Below, one piece after another: positions 37,991 through 50,388 of a stretch of 64,000 bases of DNA. The DNA comes from Sipunculus nudus. Lineage: Eukaryota; Annelida; Sipuncula; Golfingiida; Sipunculidae. The notes beneath the pieces are model-generated. The model ran no database searches. It saw only the letters and a program-made list of their open reading frames with translations, and was not told the origin of the DNA. Where the stretch lies: NCBI GenBank assembly GCA_026874595.1, contig CM049313.1, positions 16,057,508 to 16,121,507 of the forward strand, written 5' to 3'. The position numbers and the translations under genes are program-made. The first letter of the stretch is position 1. Each line of letters opens with the position of its first letter.

Positions 37991-39679
37991 AATTACTCTA
38001 CTACAAACAGTACCATCTCCAAACTGGCAAACAGTAACAACTGACACAATAGGTGGTGTCTGGAGCACATCTGAACATGTGAAAACAGATTATCCTATGA
38101 ATTTGTGCTGCTTTATGAGGCAATGCAGTAACAGTGAGAGCAAGGGTAAGCTAAATCTGCAGACACATCTGTTAATGTTCCATTCTTCTTGCCTGCCAGA
38201 GATTTATAAAACCAGGTCCAATACTTTATTCAACTGTGTTAATACAGTACCTGATTTAAGGATATTATTTATTCATAATACTGAGAATGGTATTTGTGAG
38301 GTTTCAGATGTTTGTAATGCACAATGATACAAAAGAAAATTAAAGCTATACAACAAGTGCAAAACAGGCATTTTACATGCATATACTACCTGGATGCAAC
38401 TAAGACTAATTGTCATACCAGAAGTACCCTCATTTTTTAATGTATTACTAATGGTACTGTTTTTGTTTATATTTTGATCATTAGTCACATGATTAATATG
38501 AAAATAATTCATGGGCAAAACTTGTTACTTTTGCATATGTTAATTTACCTTGTGCTTTTTCATTTCATCTTAAATTAACTGTGAGCCACAAGTATATGCC
38601 AAATGTATAGCTAATATATATCCATCCATTTCTCATACCATAGGTTGGTTTTGTATTCCTTGGAGTATGTGATTTGCTCTTAATTAAGCAAATATGACCG
38701 ATGTCATACTGAGTAATATTTGTAGCAGGTGAAATTATCCCCAGGCAACTGAGGAGTGTACATTATTTATGTCCATTTACATAAATAAATAATACTCAGC
38801 AAATGATGTGATTAATTATCTGTTAAAATTCACCAGCTTTATTTATTTAGGAAGATGAATCTTTTAATTAATACACAGATTAATCTACCACTTAATGCAG
38901 TGTTGGGTAAATTTTATATATTTCAATAAAAACATGCCAATTAAACCTGCATGAACACAGTGAATTGATGATGATGAAGGGCCTGACAGTAAGAGTGGAT
39001 GGATTATCATGGAAACATGTCCTCATTACATCAGCAGCATTTGGCTATACGATCCATAAATTGTGGATACAACAGCTCCACAAAAAACTTGATTATTCAT
39101 CAGGATGATGCTTTCAACAGCATCAAGTTTACTGGGACAAAACCTAAGGATCCTTATAATAAGCCTGCTTTCCTTATGTCTATAAAGTGGGCTTCTCATG
39201 GCTAAATTTAGGAGAAACAGCAGTATCAACTTGCAATAAAATAATAGCTGCCACACCAAGGGCTAATTTTACTGCCAATAGTGGATGCTAAAGCCCTAAA
39301 TCTGATACCATTGTGAAGCATTGACAATAAACCTGCTGGAAACTAGCTGGGCACTATGCTTGTCAAACAGTTTTAGTTTTACAGGGAGGCTAAATGTTCA
39401 TCATGAGTGGTGCTGCAAGATCTTTTGTCTGCTTCAAGTAGGTGTGGGAGAAAATAAAAAAATAATGACAAAATGCAATAGGTTAAAAGAGGAATGATAT
39501 GAGAATATATCTGTATGTTATTCTGGCTCCAATGAAAATGCTGGAAATAATCTGTTATAAAAAACATGTGTAGCCTGTTATGGTGTCTGCAATGATATGG
39601 GAAGCACAAGCTACCCTGAGCTGCATATGTAGACCATCAGACAGTCTGCCACAATGTATACAAAAGATAATACACATAT

Positions 39680-39683
<4 letters not shown>
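37991..39683. other. Non-coding stretch, no feature recognised
   Basis: A 115-codon plus-strand frame overlaps the end of A2 and runs to 38327. It has no recognisable domain and starts inside the transposon, so I do not call it a gene. No repeats shared with the rest of the window. Confidence 0.45.

Positions 39684-39736
<53 letters not shown>
39684..39736. repeat. (AT)n microsatellite
   Basis: About 26 uninterrupted AT dinucleotides. Confidence 0.98.
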
Positions 39737-39740
<4 letters not shown>

Positions 39741-40205
39741 AAAGATGAAGACCTCAGTGTTGACTGTTTATTTAATTAACAAGCTTTTGAAGCTGAGAGC
39801 TCCAAAATCGGGTGTCAAGTGGAATATTTATAGAAAGCCTGAGCAGCAAAAATATATTTATATATTATACATTACAACATAAACTTAAATTTCCCCACAA
39901 ACATATACCTTAAAACAATAGCTTACCAGCTTCTTCCCTGAATGAACTGAGAAACAAATTTTTTTTCAGTACATGCTTACCGGTAATTACATATACATGT
40001 AACCAGAACACATATATATGTGGATAATATTGAACAAGGTATGTTTGTATGGTTAATGCTGAACAATGTTACATATACATCTATGGTAAATATTGACCAA
40101 ATTTACAGATCTCTATGGACTAAATAAGGTTACACATATATATGGTTAATATTTAACAAGCTATGTTACACATTTCTGTGATTAAGAATGAATAAGGTTA
40201 CAGAC
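39737..40205. other. Non-coding stretch with loose repeats
   Basis: Between about 40010 and 40200 the words GGTTAATATTGAACAAGGT and TACATATA recur loosely with spacing of about 50-60 bp, suggesting an old degenerate tandem repeat. Confidence 0.4.
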
Positions 40206-41852
40206 TTAAAGGGGTCCAATCACCTACAAAGCATGTTGAGTTAACATGAAGAATAGATTCTTCTCTTTAAAATAAATCTGTACCTGCCAAAATATTGCCT
40301 TGAAACCGTTTACTTACTTCTGTAAACTAGAATACCGGTAGTCGACAAGTGACTACGTGTATCCGCCTAAATCAGAGTGGAACGGGTGAAGTGAGGCATG
40401 GATTGAGTGGCAAGGGGAAATAGAGTGAAGTGTTGCATATTAGCATGGATGTCTGCAGCCAAATGGTGTATGTAGGTTGCGCCACCTACCACAAAATCCA
40501 GAAAGCCATCCAAGTTATATACATATGCAAAATTTGAGGCAGAAAAGTCAAACCACTATATGTTTATGAGTGATTTTACCCCCATGGCAGACAAACAGAA
40601 GGAAGCTGAGCAAAAATGGTTGAAGGTGGCGCCACCAGTTTTGCGTATGATAAAGAGCTATGTGAGAACTATACACATGCAAAATTTTGGCCCAATCGGT
40701 CAAACGGTTCCCAAGATATGAGCTTGGATGTCTGCAGCGTAAACTAGAATGCAGGTGGCGCCACCTGTCATAAAATCAAGAGAGCTGTCGGGGATGTATA
40801 AACCTGCAAAATTTTAGGCAGATATGTCAAACCACTGCCGAGATATGAGTGATTTTATCCCATGGCAGACAAACAGACTGGAGCTGTGCAAAAATGGCTG
40901 CAGGTGGTGCCACCAGTTTTGCGTATGAGAAAGAGCTATGTGAGATCTATACACATGCAAAATTTTGGCCCAATCGTACAAACGGTTCCCAAGATATGAG
41001 CTTGAACGTGAATGTAGGTGGTGCCACCTGTCATAAAATCAGAAAAGCTATCCAGGATGTATACGCATGCCGAATTTCAGGTGAATTAGTCAAATCACAG
41101 CAGTGATTTTAACCCAAGGCAGATGAACAGATGGACACTGTGCAAACATGGTTGCAGGTGGCGCCACCATTTCTTGTGTATGTTATAAAGCTCTCCAAGG
41201 GCTACATTTTTGCAAAAAAATTTTCCTGATCTGCCAAACGGTTCCCGAGATATGTGGGTTTATGTGTGGAAACAGACGCACAAACGGACACAGAGCACAG
41301 AGGAAAGGTCAGAGTTCAAAACAAAATTGGGGCGCAGCAGTTCACATGTGACCCGAACATAATCCCGGGTTTCGTAAAATTCCGCCCAGCGGTTACAGAG
41401 GAGTTCTCCAGACACCTACGCGGCAGCGGCGGCATGCAGCTGAAAACATAGTATCCGCAAAACTCTGTTTTGGCGGATACAACAAGTGTTAAAAACAGTG
41501 AACCGGGCGCAATCGCAGTTGTCAACATAAACACAGTGCATCAGGCCGTGTGCTTTGCAGAACCACAACACCTTTCAATCAGGAAATGCCCCGACTGACT
41601 TGCCCCAAAAAATGTGATACATGTTCCCGCTGGCTGAAACACCACGTGTTGTCCCTGGACCTCTGGTCTCGCAGCCTTGTTATGGTAAACAGACTGTGTT
41701 TACCAACACGCAGAGCTATAAAAAGGTGTGAAACAGTCGTATGTGAGAAAATGAGCCTGTGTGCTGGATTGATTTTGCTGGGAAACTTTGCAAAACTGAA
41801 CTGATAGTGTGAAAGAAAAGGAATACTTTCACTCCTGATTTTGTCCCTTTAA
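40206..41852 (+). mobile_element. H1: TTAA-bounded MITE, split by nested A3
   Basis: Left end TTAAAGGGGTCCAATCACC and the inverted right end TTAAAGGGACAAAATCAGG share TTAAAGGG....AATCA. TTAA at both edges is the target site duplicated by piggyBac-type elements. The body, 40206-40326 plus 41481-41852, is about 490 bp without a coding frame. The left 100 bp match a second copy at the right edge of the window (63899-64000). A3 is inserted inside. Confidence 0.6.
40327..41480 (+). mobile_element. A3: pearl/HINE-like element, nested in H1
   Basis: Start CTAGAATACCGGTAGTCGAC with hairpin GTAGTC/GACTAC; subterminal repeat GTATCCGCCTAAATCAGAGT; full 5' block including GAGGCATGGATTGAGTGGCA; core palindromes GGTGGCGCCACC at about 40626 and 40756 and further variants; conserved 3' tail; 3' hairpin at 41451-41480. 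A-rich on both flanks (GTAAA before, AACAA after). Confidence 0.8.
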
Positions 41853-41880
41853 GTTAGAAAAATACGGCTATGGAAATGGA

Positions 41881-42481
41881 ACTTAAGTGAGATATTATAT
41901 TGAATAATATTTCTGTTGAATTTTATCAAAATCCTTTATATTCCTTGTAAGTTATTGCAGCAACACCACAAACTGGCCTGTACACAGCAGCCTGGTAACC
42001 TCTGGCCTCTTTAAATATGCACAAATTTTGCTTTGAATTTAACTGAGGTGAGACACTCCATTGCATGGTTAATATGTACAATGTATGTATAATGAGTTTC
42101 ATGAAAATCCATAGGATTTTTAGTAAATCACCAGTGCCACTGAAGTGCGTTGACCTCTGACCTCAATAAATAAGTGTGGATTTTGCTTAAAATCAAACTT
42201 AGGCAAGATATTTTACTGGTTAACATTTCTGTGAAGTTTTATCAAAATCTATATATTCCTCGTTAGTTATCGTGGTGACACCACAAAAGTAGCCTATTGG
42301 CCTAAGACCTTATTTAGCCCATAATCAAACTTGGGTGAGATATTCTATTGGTAAGTAGTGAGTCTCGTAAAAATCTATCAAAGCCCTGGTAATTTATCAT
42401 GGAGACAATGAAAGTTAACGGACGGACAGATGGTGGGTATACCATAATACATCCCGTCATAGATGAGCGTATTATAAAAAA
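41881..42481 (+). mobile_element. E: third pearl/HINE-like family, 5'-truncated
   Basis: About four degenerate monomers of 130-157 bp share GAGATATT.TATTGG, TTTTATCAAAATC.ATATAT and TTATCGTGG.GACA. The 3' end has ACGGACGGACAGATGG, then a hairpin ATAATAC (42444-42450) / GTATTAT (42469-42475) and ATAAAAAATT. The plan (tandem core, ACGG tract, hairpin, A-rich end) equals that of family B, but the sequences differ. No 5' end is visible, so the copy is truncated. Confidence 0.6.
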
Positions 42482-44502
42482 TTAAAGGTTACATGACAGA
42501 GTTTCAATCTAACCGCTATACTGGGACTGATCTTATTGTATAAATATTACATTATTAGTCTGAATTTGATTTTTAGAAATATTCTACTTGGTTATTGAGG
42601 AGTATCTTTATTCTAGCATAAGCAATGTCTTCCAAAAGCCCTAAAAAATTACATATAATGATAAATGATGCTACTGAACGCACCTCTAGGTTCATATGAT
42701 GGATGGCATGGTGTTCTACTTATTGAAAGAAAAACATATAAATTCTGCAGCCAGATGAACAGGTTAATTACTCCAGTCTCCCTTTATTTTTATATGCAGT
42801 AGTGAACAGAAATAATATATTGAACTGTTCCAATCTTAGGTCACTTTGACAGCTTCAGTCTGTTCACGGAACACACCAATCGGCATGAAATATGGGTGTC
42901 AAGATATGTCACTGATTTAAATGCCATGTTGGGCTCTTGAAAATGGTTCCAGGAGATATGCCACAAATTTAGCTGGATCCTGACAACTAAATTTAGATCT
43001 ACACCTCTCTTGGAGAGGGTGGTGTTCACTCTTACATCAACATATAGCCTATTCCTTCTATTTGTGGGCCTTCTGTGCCAAAGTTCGCCATTGCTTGAGC
43101 CAAAAAGTGACTCCCTCATCTTAACCATGCAGATTTAGTGGACAAGTCATTTTGCTTCCAGATAATCCAAACAAGGAAATAATAAACATACTGCTGATGG
43201 TGTTTTGGTATTAGATGATTGATACAGAAAATACACAGAAGGTGTCAGGGCACATAAGCTGAAATCAATGTTTTGAGTGTAAAAAAAGGTAACATCCTGA
43301 GACTGGTTTCTCTGATCTCACATTTTTTATCAGAAACAGGATTTTCAACCTGAATACACTGACAATCTACATAAATAATTTATTTGATAAAATATCTTCA
43401 AAGTTAAAATGTATGATAATAAATTCATTTTCTGAGAAAAATGCTAAGTATGTTTGTTTCTCAATACCTATAAGTCTACAAATTTATCATATAAGTTATG
43501 TACATTTTAAATTTGTCTTATACTTTTTATAAATAGTCATGGAAGAAAAATCCTTAGTTCCCTTTTATTGAATTTTAACTACCTCGTTAACACTAAATTT
43601 ATCTAAGCTCGATTAACTGTGATTCACTAGCACTCTAAGTATGACAGTGTGTATTAGAATATTTATTCCTATTATAAATATTTCATATGTCAATTCAAAG
43701 CTTGTGTGCTTTCTACTAGGCCTCTCTTACATGAAAAAAATTTAGTTTTTCTTTTTCTGATATTCATAGGCTGCATATTCCAAGCCCCTCTTAGAACATA
43801 ACTTATCCTGTGGTTTTATTCAGATGTGTCTTTCTGCAGCAAATTTACACTATTCAACACAATTCAGTTCCTCACCAGATATGGATTTTGCCATAGCTGC
43901 TGGGTAAAGCTTATTTAAAGTCAGATAAAAAGGTGTATTTCACGATTTCAAAAGTGACTCCCAGGATGCCTTTGGAGCTCTCAAGGGAGGTGAACTCTAT
44001 ATGAAACTCGGCTGAATCCTACAGTTATGGATATTAATCTTGCAAAGATCACCTTTTTCTCTGACACTGCAATACATATATTTCTTGAATTTAAAGGCTT
44101 TCCTGACAAATGCCGTCTCATCAAGTTTTTTTCCCTACCACAACTGAGACAGCGAATTCCTAGTGTGCAAATTTCTTCCACAACAGATAAAGCCAATTCA
44201 AAGAAAGGAGGCTAATGCCTTTTGGAGGACAGATCTATAGGTCCCTTGTAAGTTTCTCTACAAACCAGGGCTCTTGCAGTTAAGACGTGGTATGGAAATG
44301 TATTGGCACCCCAGGTACAATAGATTAGAGCACAAATTTCTGTCCAGACAGGGTGTTTTTCAATTTTTCTCCCTGGTGGGACTGCTTATGGAAAACATTT
44401 TGCTGTTAGTGTTAGGGGTGAGAAAAAATCACGCTTTAGGACATACTTGAATGTTAGCTTCCACTGTGATTCTCCGGATGAGGTGTCAGGCTTACAGAGT
44501 GT
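42482..44502. other. Non-coding stretch, no feature recognised
   Basis: Minus-strand frames of 71-95 codons (42841-43128 and 43981-44196) show no recognisable domain. No repeats shared with other parts of the window. Confidence 0.45.
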
Positions 44503-44816
44503 TTAGTCCACACTACACTTGGACTACAGGGTTTTTAGTGTGTAAAAGACTTGGACTGCAGAGTTTTAAGTCCATTATATGCTTTGACTACAGAGGTTTT
44601 AGTCTATATAATACACTTTTACCACAGAGTTTTTAGACAACAATACACTTAGACTACAGAGGTTTTAGTCCACAATATACTTGTACTACAGAGTTTTTAG
44701 TCCACAAAACACTTGGAACACACAGGTTTTAGTCCACAATATACTTGAACTACAGAGGTTTTAGTAGATAATACACTTGACTACAGAGATTTTAGTAGAC
44801 AATAAACTAGGAATAC
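44503..44816. repeat. Tandem repeat, about 33-bp unit, about 9.5 copies, degenerate
   Basis: Consensus TTAGTCCACAATACACTTGG then ACTACAGAGGTTT. Units start near 44503, 44535, 44566 and 44599 and continue to about 44816, with many substitutions and 1-bp indels. It is much more diverged than the 59-bp array. Confidence 0.9.
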
Positions 44817-45735
44817 AAAAATTAAGGTGATTTTTCAAGGACAAGATAAAATTTAAACAGGGTTGTAAGATTCACTAAAACATTGTGATCAAAAGTCAAA
44901 TTTTGGTTTCATTAGATGTCTCTGTATTTAATATGTTACTGTTATATTAATTACAATCAAACAGAAAGTAAGACGTTTAACTAGAAGCCTCACGCATTTA
45001 ATAACTTAAGAGTCAGCAATTATGTGTGTGTTGGGCTAAACATCAGTTTTCCATGCAGTATCTGACTAGCTAACTGTTGCATAGTAAAATCAACAGAATG
45101 GGGTGGTATGTAAATTATTCATCTTTCATGGAGCATGGTAAACTTGAACAAAGAAGAGCATTAACATTTGAACAATGATGCTACACGTATGTATAGTATT
45201 GTGTATTGTATCATAAGTATAAGTGTTGTGATATAGTATTGTGAGAAAATGTATCACATATACCACAGCCCTCAATTAAATAAGTAATTTTTAATTTTCA
45301 ATTCAAATTTTGAAACTAATTTAAAAAAAGTAGCAGAATCCATTTGGATGTATGACTGAAATCTATTTTTCAATAAGATACATGCCGTCTTCATAAATAA
45401 TTGAGAGAGCACTCTTGAAGCTTTGGTTGAGTGAATGAAAAAACTCTGTACATCAGTCACTCTGGAGCGTCTGCCTGCTGAGTGTGTCTAAATACTGAAA
45501 CAGAACCACTGAGATCATTGTGCCACATTCCAATTATTGATACAGACACATAATCCTGCCATTCATCAACTTGGCAGCAGACTTCATGCACTGAGGGTTT
45601 CCAGAGCTTAACACGGATAAGGCCCATAAAATAAACCCTCCTATTTTTCACCATAAATTTAAATCAAAACAGGGGTCTATATTAATATGTTGCACCTTGC
45701 AATATTGCTGTATTAAAATAAAAAATGTTCTGCTG
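44817..45735. other. Non-coding stretch, no feature recognised
   Basis: AT-rich; only short unrecognised minus-strand frames. Confidence 0.45.
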
Positions 45736-45738
45736 TTA

Positions 45739-46067
45739 GGCCAAAATAAGGTATGGTTCTCAGGCACTTTTTTTCAGAAATCAATGCGGGCGGGAGTTTT
45801 TTTATTTTAAATTTTTTGGTATGTTTCGATAAAAATGTCAAATGATAAGGGAAAAGCATGAAAATAACAGTTTTATTTTGCTAAATAAGTAAAAGCACCA
45901 CAAAACAAAAGAAATTGTATGGTTTTATCTTCTTGAAAGAAATGTCGGAGCGGCAGCAGCTCAAAATTGGAAAGTTTTTATTGAAAATCAAAATAAAAAG
46001 TTTTGATGCGGGGGTTTGAAATTGATGCGGGCGGTGCCTGAGAACCACACCTTTAATTTTTTTGGCC
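45739..46067 (+). mobile_element. C3: Harbinger-like MITE
   Basis: Left end GGCCAAAATAAGGTATGGTT then CTCAGGCAC. The inverted right end reads GGCC, A-rich, then AAAGGTGTGGTTCTCAGGCA. TTA lies on both sides (45736-45738 and 46068-46070), the 3-bp target duplication of PIF/Harbinger elements. Length is about 330 bp. Subterminal GATGCGGGCGG words occur near both ends. No coding capacity. Confidence 0.75.
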
Positions 46068-46070
46068 TTA

Positions 46071-48663
46071 TATGTTTTGCATCACAGGGCTCACACTAGA
46101 ACTGATGTAAAAGTCTAAACAGACTAAGATCACCATTATTTAAGCATAGAAAGGTGTATTAGTAAACGTGTCATTGTTCAATTGTAAGCCAGTCTTTATT
46201 ACTGCAGCATAAAAACACCTTTATATATGCACAATAACTTTCTTGTTTATAAGTAACCAATGTTAACTATATATACATTGACAGACGCATAACAGATATA
46301 AGTTAATTAGTAATCTACATTGCTATGACCATACCTTATCTCATGAAACGTACAATATGTATTGTGATAATTCCCTCACTATACCAAACAATGTCACATA
46401 CATATACAAGGTAATGGTATACATTATTTATTGTTTAGATATCAGGCTACTTGTCTTTCATCTTTACTGGAAAATAACCAGGCTACCTTTTTCATACTTT
46501 GTTTTCACACCATGCAAAATATTATTTTGATTGAATTAGCTAATCAGATGCCACTCAGTTTGTAATCAACTAAAGACTTTTCACTTTACGTGCCTTATAT
46601 GGTACTCAGAAACTATCATGAAAAGTCATACTGTGGATGATGTTTTGATCTGTTAAGTATTATCATCATTACCATTAACAAACTAGTTAACATACATATT
46701 TTAAATGAAGAAAATTTAAAAAGTTAAACACACATTTTTTTAAAGTCTTTATTACGGATCATCTTAATCCCTCAAACAAAGGCATTTATACTGTAATAAT
46801 ATTATTACTATGATACTTAAGTCTTTATTATAGTTACAGATCATATTAATCCCTCAAAGGCATTATTACTGTATTAATATTACAACTGTGATACTTTTAT
46901 TTGGTTATTAAGTAGAGTTTTATTTATCACAAGACATACTTCACTTAATGAATATGAAAAGATTTAACAGTAATCACATGCAAAGTATTTTGAAAGCAGA
47001 GCTTTCGTCTGGTCTCTACCAGACTTATTCACTGAATGGTGTGAACAAAGCCAGGGGAAATCCTTAGTTTGTTGTTGACACGTTGCCATATTTCACTTGT
47101 TTCTTTTTGCCACAACTTTTTCTTGAGGTGAACCAAAATATAGTCAATGAATTGTTAACACTTCATAATTCTTTTTTTAAATCTGTAAAAGATGGATTAT
47201 TTATGGGCAACAATATTTACACTGCCATGTACACAAACAGGACTTAAGAAATAGCTGAATATTGAGAAGGGAATCTGAAACACCGTTATAAAGAATGGTT
47301 TCAAGCTTGAACACTATAGATGGCAGTGATAAGCAATTATGGTATAACTATAAATAACAGTAATAATCATATTTCAAAGTGCTCTATTACACAAAATTTT
47401 TACCAAATGAGGTTAAAATGGAGTAATTATATTCTAAGTGCAACATTGAACAAAACCATTTTCTCTTCATTTGGTAATTGTAATACTTCCATATGCTATT
47501 ACTTCAGTAATTATAATTAAAGTCCCTGGATCAATATTCATTAACTGTACAAAACAGAAATGCTGCCTGTACCTTGCACCTTCTGGTACGTGCAGTAAAT
47601 TTGCGATCACGCATGATGAAATTATAAAGTACAATAACAAGCAAAACCTATTTTCACATGAATCCATAATTGCTATGTCCAAACTTTGTGATGAGCAGTA
47701 CCAGCCCCTCACATATTCAGCCATTCAGCCGCCCTGCAGTGTGATACTTGTAATTATCTAATCATGCTGCTCCTGACTGGGTGCAGTAAAGGCCATTCAG
47801 TTGATGAAATTCGGACAGTAAAAGGAGGCCGCCTGACAAACTGTCCCATTATGTATCTATATTACTGAAATTCCCGGCAAGCTTTTTTCCCACTCAGTAA
47901 CCCTATGCGATACAAGATTCACATGTCCTGCTGACTTGAATAAACAAGGCTGAACATTAGAGTCCACCCAGGCATGAGACATGAAGCTCTGAACAGGCAA
48001 AGTTGTAGCTACCACTGTCATTAGGTGGAGTTTAAATGAAATGAAAAGCCACAGTGCCAAAACAGCATGGTACATTTGCAAGACATCTATCGATTGCTGG
48101 ATCACATGTAATAGTATTAAAACCCGCAAGAGATTTACATATGACTGCCCAGGCTGAAGCATAAAATTCTATGTTTTTTTTTATTAAGCTATAAAAGCCA
48201 TATCAGGTAAAAAAAAGCGTAAGCTAACAAGTTTTGAAAAAAAAAATGTTTTAACCTTAACAAGTCTGTATCTATTTGAGACTATAAAGTAATCTTTAGC
48301 AATATATTTTACTACAGCATTCACAGTTGTGGATTTTAGTCCCATTTAACCAAGATTTGCGATATGTTTTTGGATCAATGAGATTATGCCCTTTGATGCA
48401 ATTAAAAAAGTAGAAAAATCTGGCTTTGATACCAGGGTTCACAGGTTTTATCACATATCTTCGTATTACACAGGCTTCCTGGGTTTTACCCCTAATTTCT
48501 GTTGATTAGAGTGATGTGCTCTGCACTGCAAAACACCAGTTAAAGTGTGAATGGTAATGCATGCTTCTTTTAGACAGGATTGATATGATCAAAGCCACTT
48601 AAATCAGCATGCTACTAATGTTCACAAAATGTATATGTAACTTCTGCTGACCTATGAGAAAGA
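46071..48663. other. Non-coding stretch with one tandem duplication
   Basis: Except for the duplication at 46743-46897, nothing is recognised. Frames up to 101 codons (47471-47761 plus, 47857-48162 minus) have no motif. Confidence 0.45.
46743..46897. repeat. Tandem duplication, 76-78 bp, two copies
   Basis: AAGTCTTTATTA, GATCAT.TTAATCCCTCAA and TGATACTT recur in order from 46743 and from 46819. The second copy has a small insertion (TAGTTACA) and a small deletion. Confidence 0.85.
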
Positions 48664-49066
48664 AACTCTGTGTTTATGTTATTTAAAGCTCAGCTCTGCA
48701 ACCGCCCAGCACAATATCAGCTGATGTTTGAAAACTCAGTGTTAAGGTTATTTAAAGCTCAGCTCTGCAACCATCTAGCATAAAATCATCTGATGTTCAA
48801 GAACTCAGTGTTAATGTTATTCAAAGCTCAGCTCTGCAACCATCCACTCAGCTCTGCAACCATCCAGCAAAAATCAGCTGATGTTTGAGAAATTAATGTT
48901 AATGTTATTTAAAGCTCAGCTCTGCAATTGTCCAGCACAATATCAGCTGATGTTTGAGAACTCAGTGTTAATGTTATTTAAAGATCAGCTCTGCAAACAC
49001 CCAGCACAAAATCAGCTGATGTTTGAAAACTCAGTGTCAATGTTATTTAAAGCTCAGCTCAAACAC
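48664..49066. repeat. Tandem repeat, 69-bp unit, about 6 copies
   Basis: Units beginning AACTCAGTGTTAATGTTATT lie at 48664, 48733, 48802, 48891, 48959 and 49028. One spacing is 89 bp because a segment of about 20 bp (CAGCTCTGCAACCATCCACT) is duplicated inside. All units hold TTTAAAGCTCAGCTCTGCAA and ATCAGCTGATGTTTGA. Because 69 is 23 codons, one frame stays open through part of the array and gives a 23-residue periodic peptide; this is explained by the period and is no proof of coding. Confidence 0.95.
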
Positions 49067-49902
49067 CACAACAGGAATCATGCCTTCTAAGACTTTTTTT
49101 CTTTATCTGTGTAATCCCACATGGAAGACGAAATAGTCCTTCAGTTTTTGGTTGATGTATTAATACTTAATCCAGTGGTCAATTAGTGACTTTGCCATTG
49201 AAGCTTAATCCCAAAGAGGACAGTTTATTGAGCCCTGGACACATTACAGACTGGGGATATTCACAGAATCGGTAGTTTTTATCTTCCAAAAATTCCAAGG
49301 AAAAACTAATTGCCACTACAGGTTGTCTCTCTGTCGGTGTGATTCATGGCTTAATTATCTCCCCTGACAAAACCAACTGCGGACAACTAATGACAATACC
49401 CCCAGTGACCTTATAACTCCTCCTGTTAAACTCACCTCATTTCTCTCACTGGAAACCTTAACTGCTCCTTTACATGACGGCCAGGCTGATTTATGTGTTT
49501 GTAGTAATTGAGCCATAAGCAGTTGTGTGTAACCAACTCCCATAGACTGGCAGAATACCATTTCTCTGTCCTTTTCTTAAATTCTGCCCAGCGCCTGTAA
49601 GTACACCACAGGCTCATATTACAATGTAAAATATTATAATGCTGGTGTTTGGGATAAAAACCTTAAGGAGATAAGACTTTGAAAGTTAGCACTACAGTCT
49701 GCAGTCCCGTGGAAACTGATTTTGTTCCAACTGCAATTTTTTCCTAAAAGGGCTGGTTAGTGGAAGAAATTTTAACACTGATTACTGGCAAGGGATTGCT
49801 GATTCAATATCAATATTTGTGTTGGCCAGAGAGTCAGTAAAATGTATTTAAATACCCACACTTGGCAGGAACCTCAAAGCCACAGCTAAGCAATAACTGA
49901 GG
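49067..49902. other. Non-coding stretch, no feature recognised
   Basis: Nothing supported. Confidence 0.4.
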
Positions 49903-50205
49903 ACAAGGGACCCATTGGTCACATCGCTCAGCTGAATTTTGGAAAATATTGGTAACTGCAAAATATTTTTTATTTCTTTTGGTTTTTCATGTATGTTATC
50001 ATTCGAAAAGCTATGAGAAAATGGCCCTGCTTAAATGAAACTCTGTAAATGATAGAATAATGGACATGAGCTAAACCATTTAGTGATGCACCAAGGGAAC
50101 AAATAGGCCTATGGTAAGTGTTATATAAAAGTAACATTTCATAAACAAATAATGTGTGAAGGTAATTAAAGTTTTCAAAAGTTAAATATATGGCCATATG
50201 AGTTA
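49903..50205 (+). mobile_element. B5: isolated 5' end of a B-like element
   Basis: ACAAGGGACCCATTGGTCAC then ATCGCTCAGCTG matches the B terminus with a broken palindrome (CCCATTGG). What follows does not match the B core, and another B 5' end begins 303 bp later. It is a truncated or solo 5' end, or a B element with a different interior whose 3' end was lost. Confidence 0.55.
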
Positions 50206-50388
50206 ACAAGTGACCCATGGGTCATGACGCTCAGCTGACTGGGAAGAGATTCGCAAAAGGAAATTTTATCATTAGAATGGTAGTATATACCCATTCAACT
50301 GAAGCTTCAAACAGATTAACCAACAGGCCAAGATTTAGTCTGTATTTATATATCTCAAAAATAGAGAAAAATGTGTAAACTTTTAAAA

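Noticed and set aside
37980-38327. 115-codon plus-strand frame
   Set aside because: It begins inside the 3' hairpin of A2 and crosses the element boundary. No recognisable domain; composition like the non-coding surroundings.
41655-41735. TATAAAA box with a short frame inside the right part of H1
   Set aside because: It lies inside a MITE body; the following frame is short and has no motif.
42485-42535. tRNA-like box on the minus strand (GCGGTTAGATTGAAACTCTG)
   Set aside because: The B-box match is poor and no A box or arm structure could be placed.
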